Shown here: in pieces, positions 58,843 to 64,000 of the stretch | How positions within the stretch are numbered: position 1 is the stretch's first letter | Layout of the letters: each line of letters begins with the position of its first letter | Assembly: GCA_045617505.1 (NCBI GenBank) | Contig: JAZLIS010000064.1 | Coordinates: 1 to 64,000, forward strand | Reading direction: 5' to 3' | Length of the DNA stretch: 64,000 nt | Source: Cacconaster sp045617505 | GTDB lineage: Bacteria > Bacteroidota > Bacteroidia > Bacteroidales > UBA932 | Notes under the pieces: generated by a model | What the model saw: the letters and a program-made list of their open reading frames with translations, nothing else | What the model was told of the DNA's origin: nothing | Database searches by the model: none | Translations under genes and position numbers: made by a program

Positions 58843-58859
58843 AATCCCCCCCTCACCGC
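58843..58859 (+). repeat. attR: 17-base direct repeat
   Basis: AATCCCCCCCTCACCGC, identical to the tRNA-Ser 3' end at 50,202-50,218. There is no tRNA gene here, only the duplicated end. The 409 bases from the integrase to the next gene hold this site, the arm sites and the hairpins listed separately, and no gene. Confidence 0.93.
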
Positions 58860-58888
58860 AATAAGACATAAAATCAGCCTATTGCACG

Positions 58889-58920
58889 ATTTGGGCCCCA
58901 AAAAGGCCCAAATTTTGCTT
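58889..58920 (+). terminator. probable original tRNA-Ser terminator
   Basis: ATTTGGGCC pairs with GGCCCAAAT around CCAAAAA, followed by TTTGCTTTTT. It lies 30 bases after attR, where the terminator of tRNA-Ser would have been before insertion. Confidence 0.65.
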
Positions 58921-58946
58921 TTTACGATTTTGTGGAAAAATCAAAG

Positions 58947-58980
58947 TTGCGCGGACGCGAGTGACTCGCGTATTGCGCAA
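58947..58980. repeat. large interrupted palindrome
   Basis: TTGCGC-GG-ACGCGAGT-G-ACTCGCGT-ATT-GCGCAA folds as 14 base pairs with a small internal loop. Its core resembles that of the hairpin after secDF at 63,378, suggesting a dispersed repeat. Confidence 0.6.
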
Positions 58981-59026
58981 AAGAAAACGGGAGGGCCCTG
59001 TGGCATGCACCTATACGAACTATTTC

Positions 59027-59063
59027 GATGGCTATCCCCTCCGAAAAATCAGGGATAGCCATC
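59027..59063. other. 12-base-pair hairpin downstream of the PD40/SPOR gene
   Basis: GATGGCTATCCC (59,027-59,038) pairs perfectly with GGGATAGCCATC (59,052-59,063) around a 13-base loop. It lies about 40 bases beyond the stop of the minus-strand gene. The T tract is on its upstream side, so it may protect the 3' end rather than act as a classic terminator. Confidence 0.55.
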
Positions 59064-59102
59064 GTTAGAAAAAAATACCCCCACACCCCCGCACCCTCGC
59101 GG

Positions 59103-60227
59103 CTACTTCACAATCCGGACCTCCTCTTGGATGATGTTTTCGGATTCCAGCTGACGGGCGCGATTGACACTCAACGATTTGCCATCGCGATATGCAATTA
59201 TCAGGGCACTGGGGAACCCGGCTCCCTTAACCTTTGTCAGCGCGGCTTTGGCCTCGGAATAGGTGCGGAACAGACCGGCGGCATATAGATGCCTGTTCCC
59301 GGAAACCTTGTGGTCATATACGGGACTGATGCCTTTCAACTGCTTGACCGAAACAGGCTTGCTGACGACGTAAATCTGAATCTGATAGACTGTCCCTGAA
59401 GGGAGTTCATTGTCCTCCGCGAACGAGCCCTCATCGCTGACGGTCAGCCCATAGACCGGCTCGGCCTCGGCAAAGACGATCGGCAAATCCCCGGCAAGCG
59501 ACCCTTTCACGAAAGAGTATTTCCCGGCGGAGGAACCGGGATTCATTTTCAACAGCGCGGCCACCTCGCTCTCCGATGCTGCGCGGCGGGTGAAATTCTC
59601 GTACTCCACCACATATATACAAACCTGCCCGGGGCTGCAGTCCCTTGAGGAGGCGAACATTATATATTTCCCGTCGGGAGTCTCGCTGCACAGAAGGTCA
59701 TCCGCTCCGCTGTTGAAGGGATATCCCAGATTCTGGGGAGAGCCCAGAACACCGGTGACAGGGTCTCTGTCACAACGATATATGTCATAACCGCCGATGC
59801 CGTAAAGAGACTGTGAACTGAAATAAAGGGACCTGCCGTTATAAGTTACAATCGGGAACGCTTCGCTCCCCGCGTTTTCAAAGAGTTCGGAACGGGCTTC
59901 GGGGGCACTCCAGATACTGTCCGCATCCTTCGTGGAGAAGAGGACGTTCCCTCCGCGGGTCAGATAGAGTTCCGCCGGCTCCGCCACGGGCACTACAGGA
60001 GTGTCGGCATCTGTCAGGCTCATCCAATCCAGATGATTGAAATAGAGATATGCTTCGCTGCGGGGGACAACTTTCTTTGCAACAACAGAAGGATGTGCGA
60101 CATACTGCCTGAGAGCCGCCGCATTTTCCGAGTGCATCTTCGCCGCGACAGCCGTGGAATCCTCCTGCGCAGAAAGGACAGATGCCACCGAAAAAGAAAG
60201 AAAGGCCGTTAAAATCAGTTTTTTCAT
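59103..60227 (-). CDS. exported PD40 beta-propeller protein with SPOR-like C-terminus
   Basis: A 374-residue envelope protein. A signal peptide (MKKLILTAFLSFSVASVLSAQ) is followed by about 200 residues with PD40/WD40-like repeats: VTYNGRSLYFSSQSLYGIGG, then LLCSETPDGKYIMFASSRD. The C-terminal 80 residues (YQIQIYVVSKPVSVKQLKGI, then YAAGLFRTYSEAKAALTKVK) look like a SPOR domain, which binds peptidoglycan stripped of stem peptides at division sites. It may link envelope and wall. A TAAATTTG box ends only four bases before the ATG, so the mRNA may be leaderless. Confidence 0.82.
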   Translation of the reverse strand: MKKLILTAFLSFSVASVLSAQEDSTAVAAKMHSENAAALRQYVAHPSVVAKKVVPRSEAYLYFNHLDWMSLTDADTPVVPVAEPAELYLTRGGNVLFSTKDADSIWSAPEARSELFENAGSEAFPIVTYNGRSLYFSSQSLYGIGGYDIYRCDRDPVTGVLGSPQNLGYPFNSGADDLLCSETPDGKYIMFASSRDCSPGQVCIYVVEYENFTRRAASESEVAALLKMNPGSSAGKYSFVKGSLAGDLPIVFAEAEPVYGLTVSDEGSFAEDNELPSGTVYQIQIYVVSKPVSVKQLKGISPVYDHKVSGNRHLYAAGLFRTYSEAKAALTKVKGAGFPSALIIAYRDGKSLSVNRARQLESENIIQEEVRIVK

Positions 60228-60231
60228 ACAA

Positions 60232-60259
60232 CAAATTTAGGAAATACTTCTTATTTCAA
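60232..60259 (-). promoter_or_regulatory. promoter of the PD40/SPOR gene
   Basis: On the minus strand TTG (60,259-60,257), 17 bases, then TAAATTTG (60,239-60,232), four bases before the ATG at 60,227. Transcription would begin at or next to the start codon. Confidence 0.55.
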
Positions 60260-60282
60260 GAAAAAATCGTAATTTCGCAGAC

Positions 60283-60290
60283 TATTTTTG
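60283..60290 (+). promoter_or_regulatory. secDF promoter -7 box
   Basis: TATTTTTG matches TAnnTTTG, 39 bases before the ATG at 60,330. No strong -33 box is visible. A weaker TAATTTCG lies at 60,270-60,277. Confidence 0.45.
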
Positions 60291-60329
60291 ACGTAAAGCG
60301 CAAAATAAATAATTTTAAATTAACACAAT

Positions 60330-63300
60330 ATGCAAAGTAAAGGTGCCATCAGACTTGTGGCTATTCTAATCGGACTTGCCTGCGTGTTCCAGCTCTCATT
60401 CACAGCTGTAACTGCAATCAACGAGTCCAAAGCTGCGAAAGCCGCTGAACAGGCAGTTCAGGCAGAGCAGTTGAAACCGTCGTTTGCGGAAGTTTCGGAT
60501 CTTGACAAGGCTTTCTACCTTGACTCCGTACGTACCGTTGCCAACAAAACTTACGTTGACAGCATTGCAAACGAGAAAGTTTATTTCAATTACACATTCA
60601 AGGACGTAAAGGAGAAAGAGATCAATCTCGGTCTTGACCTCAAGGGCGGTATGAACATCACCCTTCAGCTCGACCTTGCAGACCTCGTCCGTTCCTGCGC
60701 CCGCAGCAAGACAACAGAGCAGTTCGACCAGGCAATAGAGACAGCCCGCACTCAGGCCGCACAGTCCCACGAGGACTTCATCACCCTGTTCGCCGCCGCA
60801 TTCGAGCAGATTGCTCCCAACCAGAGACTCTCCTTCGACATCGACCTCGACAAGCTCAGCGGTGACGTCAAGAACAAGTCAAAGGCTACCAACGAAGAGA
60901 TTATCGACCTTCTCAAGGCAGAGGCCTCCAGCGCCATCGACAACGCCTACAACGTAGTCGAACGCCGTGTGAACCAGTTCGGTGTGGCTCAGCCCAACAT
61001 CCAGAAGATTGCCCGTACAGGTCGTATCCTTGTCGAACTTCCCGGTGTGAAGGAGCCTGAACGTGTCCGTAAGCTTCTCCAGGGAACCGCTTCCCTTGAG
61101 TTCTGGCAGACCTATACATATCAGGAAATCGCTCCATATCTCCAGCAGCTCAACGAAGAGATTCGCCTCCAGAATGAAGCTCTGAAGTCTGAGGAAGGTC
61201 AGGCAGAAACAGCGAAGGCGGAAGGCAAGGCTGACGGAATCGAAGCGGCTCTCGACGCACAGCTCGCTGCCTCCACCGAGGAGAATGCCGCGGCTGACGC
61301 AATGGCCGCTGCAAATCCCCTGTTCAGCAAGCTTCAGCCTCTGGGCGGCAACAGCGCCTGCATAGGTATCGCCCGCGCCCGCGACATAGCTCAGATTGAC
61401 GAATGGTTCAAGACCAGCAAGATAGCTTTCCCCAGCGATTTCATACCCGCCTGGACATTCAAGCCCTCATCCTATACAGGCCAGCCTGACACCTACGAAC
61501 TGGTTGCTCTCAAGAGCGTGGCAGGCAAGGGTGCAGTCCTCGACGGAGGTGTAATCACTTCAGCACGAGTCAACTACAACCAGATTAACGGTGCGGCTGA
61601 GGTAAGTATGACGATGAACGGAACCGGTTCTGCAAAATGGGAAGTCATCACCGAGCAGAATATCGGACGTCAGATAGCAATCGTGATGGACGGGCAGGTC
61701 TATTCATATCCCAATGTCCAGAACAAGATTGCGGGCGGAAGCTCACAGATTACAGGTAACTTCACACAGGCTGAGGCCGAGGACCTTGCAACGGTTCTCA
61801 AGTCCGGTAAGCTCTCCACTCCCGCACGTATCGTCCAGGAGCAGGTGGTAGGTCCTTCACTCGGTAGCGCATCCATCAAGTCCGGTATGATATCCTTCAT
61901 CATAGCATTCATCTGTGTGCTGATATTCATGCTGGTATTCTACCGCCGTGCAGGTTTTGCGGCCGATGTCGCGCTGCTGTGCAACGTGCTCTTCCTCTTC
62001 GGAGCTCTCGCTTCGTTCGGGACGGTCTTCACCCTCTCAGGTATTGCAGGTCTCGTGTTGACGATGGGTATGGCAGTTGATGCCAACGTCATCATCTACG
62101 AGCGTGTCAAGGAGGAAATCCGCGCCGGCAAGGCAATCCGCCTTGCAGTGAGCGATGGTTTCAAGAACGCATACAGCGCCATTATCGACGGTCAGCTAAC
62201 CACAATGCTGACAGGTCTCATCCTCTTCTTCTTCGGAAGCGGTTCAATCAAGGGCTTCGCAGCCGTACTGGTAATAGGTATCATCACTTCAGTGCTCTCT
62301 TCAATCTTCATCCCGAGACTGATTTTCGAGCGCCGTCTGTCAAAGAACAAGGATATCACCTTCGACTCCCCTGCAACCCGCGACTTCCTGCAGCATACGA
62401 CAATCGACTTCATCGGCAAGAAGAAATGGTCTTACATCATTTCCGGTGTCATCTGCGTAATCTGCCTTGTCTCCTGCTTCACCAAGGGCTTCTCTCTCGG
62501 TGTCGATTTCAGCGGAGGACGTACCTATACAGTCCGTTTCGACCAGCCGACAACGCCTGAAGAGGTCCGTGCCGCCATTATACAGGAGTTCGGCGAAGCA
62601 GCGGAGGTCAAGCAGTTCGGTGGATCCTCACAGATGAGAATCACCACTTCCTACAAGGTTGACGAACTGAGCACCGAGGTTGACCACGAGATTGAAGCCA
62701 AACTTTACAGCGCTTTGAAAGACAAGTTTGCAACGAGCCTTACTCTGGAGGATTTCACTTCAACTCTCGAGAATCCGAACGGTATCGTCAGCAGTGACCG
62801 TGTGGATGCATCCATCGCATCCGAGATGCAGCGTGACGCCGTCATCGCGGTGATCCTCGCCCTGATTGCAATCTTCGGTTACATCGCAATCCGATTCAAG
62901 AACTGGACTTGGGGTCTTGGCGGTGTGACTTCTCTGGTCCACAACGCAATCATCGTAATCGGCTTCTACTCGATCTTCACGGGTATCCTTCCTTTCACCC
63001 TTGACGTTGACCAGACCTTCATCGCAGCGGTTCTTACAATCATCGGTTACTCTATCAACGATAACGTGGTTATCTTCGACCGTATCCGCGAATACAGGAC
63101 TTTGTATCCCAAGCGTGAGCTCAGGCAGAACGTGAATGACGCGCTCAATGCGACACTCTCCCGTACAATCAACACGTCACTGACAACATTGCTTGTACTT
63201 GTGTCAATCGCCATCTTCGGCGGTGAAAGCATCCGCGGCTTCTCAGTTTCTCTTGCACTCGGTGTCTGCGTCGGTACATACGCTTCCATCTTTATCGGAA

Positions 63301-63356
63301 CACCGGTTATGTACGACCTCTACACCCGCAAGGCCGCCAAGAAAGCAACCAAGTAG
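60330..63356 (+). CDS. secDF: fused protein translocase subunit SecDF
   Basis: A 1008-residue fusion of SecD and SecF, which uses the proton gradient to pull proteins through SecYEG. The SecD half has the first membrane helix (about residues 5-25), EINLGLDLKGGMNITLQLDL near 92, the periplasmic P1 region with a Glu/Ala-rich insert (about 275-330) and TM2-6 near 510-670 with GLVLTMGMAVDANVIIYERV. The SecF half begins near 690, with GVDFSGGRTYTVRFDQ and IIGYSINDNVVIFDRIREYR. Both halves keep the conserved Asp and Arg of the proton path. The two-in-one form is usual in Bacteroidota. Confidence 0.96.
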   Translation: MQSKGAIRLVAILIGLACVFQLSFTAVTAINESKAAKAAEQAVQAEQLKPSFAEVSDLDKAFYLDSVRTVANKTYVDSIANEKVYFNYTFKDVKEKEINLGLDLKGGMNITLQLDLADLVRSCARSKTTEQFDQAIETARTQAAQSHEDFITLFAAAFEQIAPNQRLSFDIDLDKLSGDVKNKSKATNEEIIDLLKAEASSAIDNAYNVVERRVNQFGVAQPNIQKIARTGRILVELPGVKEPERVRKLLQGTASLEFWQTYTYQEIAPYLQQLNEEIRLQNEALKSEEGQAETAKAEGKADGIEAALDAQLAASTEENAAADAMAAANPLFSKLQPLGGNSACIGIARARDIAQIDEWFKTSKIAFPSDFIPAWTFKPSSYTGQPDTYELVALKSVAGKGAVLDGGVITSARVNYNQINGAAEVSMTMNGTGSAKWEVITEQNIGRQIAIVMDGQVYSYPNVQNKIAGGSSQITGNFTQAEAEDLATVLKSGKLSTPARIVQEQVVGPSLGSASIKSGMISFIIAFICVLIFMLVFYRRAGFAADVALLCNVLFLFGALASFGTVFTLSGIAGLVLTMGMAVDANVIIYERVKEEIRAGKAIRLAVSDGFKNAYSAIIDGQLTTMLTGLILFFFGSGSIKGFAAVLVIGIITSVLSSIFIPRLIFERRLSKNKDITFDSPATRDFLQHTTIDFIGKKKWSYIISGVICVICLVSCFTKGFSLGVDFSGGRTYTVRFDQPTTPEEVRAAIIQEFGEAAEVKQFGGSSQMRITTSYKVDELSTEVDHEIEAKLYSALKDKFATSLTLEDFTSTLENPNGIVSSDRVDASIASEMQRDAVIAVILALIAIFGYIAIRFKNWTWGLGGVTSLVHNAIIVIGFYSIFTGILPFTLDVDQTFIAAVLTIIGYSINDNVVIFDRIREYRTLYPKRELRQNVNDALNATLSRTINTSLTTLLVLVSIAIFGGESIRGFSVSLALGVCVGTYASIFIGTPVMYDLYTRKAAKKATK

Positions 63357-63373
63357 CCATCAGGCAACCAAGA

Positions 63374-63418
63374 AATTTTCGTACAGACGCGAATCACTCG
63401 CGTCTGTACGAATTTTAT
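63374..63418. terminator. hairpin terminator between secDF and the right-edge integrase
   Basis: TTCGTACAGACGCGA (63,378-63,392) and TCGCGTCTGTACGAA (63,398-63,412) pair perfectly over 15 bases with a five-base loop. A/T-rich flanks continue the pairing and give a T run on each strand. It can stop transcripts from both convergent genes. Confidence 0.8.
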
Positions 63419-64000
63419 TCCAGCAGGGAAATGGCTGAGGCCTTCCTCTCTTCTGTAATCCGGGCGTAAATCTGGGTCACTTTCACGTCGCTGTGACCGA
63501 GCAGTTCCTTCACGTCATAGATGCTCGCCCCCTTTGTGACAAGCATTGTGGCGAAGGAGTGGCGTCCCGAGTGGGAAGAGATATTCTTCTCTATTCCGCA
63601 ACGCCGGGCGATAATCTTCAGATTGGAGTTGACGATGCCCGTGGCGGAGCAGATTGCTTTGTCAAAGGCGAATGCGAGGGCAGAGGAGGTGTTGTGCGGG
63701 TGAAGAAAGGGAAAGACATATTTGTCGGGAGTGCTGAACAGGTCGCGGTAGGATTCCAGAACTTCCATAACCTTTCGCGTGAGGGGGATGGAAATTCGGC
63801 GGGAGGTCTTGTGCATTGTCAGACAGATGGTTCGTCCGTTATAATCCGCCCATTTCAGAGAAAGGATGTCGCCGATTCTCAAGCCGGTGTAACACTCCAC
63901 GAAAAAGACGTTCCGGCTATGCCACAAGGGTGAACCCTTTTTGAGCCGGAGAGCCATTATCCTTTCGATTTCAGTCTCTTCCAAAAAGCATCTTTCGGTC
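63415..64000 (-). CDS. tyrosine recombinase, 5' end outside the window
   Basis: The frame stays open to the right edge, so the N-terminal arm and core-binding domains are not seen. About 195 residues of the catalytic domain are present: YTGLRIGDILSLKW with the first arginine, ISIPLTRKVMEVLESY, HSGRHSFATMLV (His-x-x-Arg) and LLGHSDVKVTQIYARI with the final His and Tyr. All catalytic residues seen are intact. Its sequence differs from the integrase at 57,374. It points to a second element or shufflon-type locus beyond the window. Confidence 0.9.
   Translation of the reverse strand, partial: TERCFLEETEIERIMALRLKKGSPLWHSRNVFFVECYTGLRIGDILSLKWADYNGRTICLTMHKTSRRISIPLTRKVMEVLESYRDLFSTPDKYVFPFLHPHNTSSALAFAFDKAICSATGIVNSNLKIIARRCGIEKNISSHSGRHSFATMLVTKGASIYDVKELLGHSDVKVTQIYARITEERKASAISLLE

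Larger units (their letters stand above)
50202..58859. mobile_element. integrative element at tRNA-Ser, phage-satellite-like
   Basis: The element of about 8.6 kb is bounded by a perfect 17-base repeat, and its integrase gene lies next to the right end. In order it holds: a small minus gene, an XRE regulator, ASCH, three unknown plus genes; then on the minus strand an unknown, a terminase-small-like protein, a ParB-like protein, a broken PAPS reductase gene, a 46-residue protein, a second ASCH-like protein, a replication initiator, an HTH protein, DUF3853, an unknown and the integrase. No capsid, portal, tail, large terminase, lysis or relaxase gene is seen. It is more A/T-rich than the flanks. 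This fits a phage satellite, or a minimal integrative element that moves with help. Confidence 0.85.

Overview
The window looks like part of a chromosome from the Bacteroidota, most probably the order Bacteroidales. Three things point there. Promoters repeatedly match the Bacteroidota consensus (TTG, about 19 bases, then TAnnTTTG). The primary sigma factor is the short 286-residue form. The housekeeping proteins are typical of the group: six-repeat S1, fused SecDF, and DUF4296, DUF853 and DUF3853 families. I cannot place it to genus from the sequence alone.

Positions 1-48,375 are mostly dense core genes in short operons. They start with a secreted PI-PLC-like protein, then rpsA-rnz-S41 protease, converging on mltG-glucosaminidase. 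The SRP RNA diverges from mnmA, which leads into a nucleoside phosphorylase and a flavoprotein. The minus-strand unit dnaN-exonuclease-FAH-like-GH2 follows, with a DegP-type protease, rpoD, argS, a YgiQ-type radical SAM protein, a ClC channel, tex, a polyprenol mannosyltransferase, ftsY and pheT beyond it. Next come deoC, an MtaD-type deaminase, an MFS carrier, a HerA/DUF853 ATPase, tonB, mdh, ybeY and mnmG. An acyl-CoA ligase is followed by an uncharacterised two-gene cassette containing DUF5674. A divergent pair of secreted glycosidases (GH38 and GH116-like) closes this region.

Positions 48,376-50,130 hold a structured intergenic stretch, a BlaI-type repressor gene broken by an amber codon, a thioredoxin-fold lipoprotein and tRNA-Pro.

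Positions 50,202-58,859 are an integrated element of about 8.6 kb. It sits at the 3' end of tRNA-Ser(GCT), bounded by a perfect 17-base direct repeat. It carries a tyrosine integrase, a DUF3853 protein, an HTH protein, a gene II/X-type replication initiator, an XRE regulator with paired operator-like repeats, two ASCH-like proteins, a terminase-small-subunit-like HTH protein, a ParB-like protein, a PAPS-reductase-family gene broken by a one-base shift, and several unknown small genes. I see no capsid, portal, large terminase, lysis or relaxase gene. A phage satellite or minimal integrative element is the best reading, and it is the most novel part of the window.

Positions 58,860-64,000 return to core genes (a PD40/SPOR-like envelope protein and secDF). 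The right edge cuts a second tyrosine recombinase, so another mobile region probably begins there.
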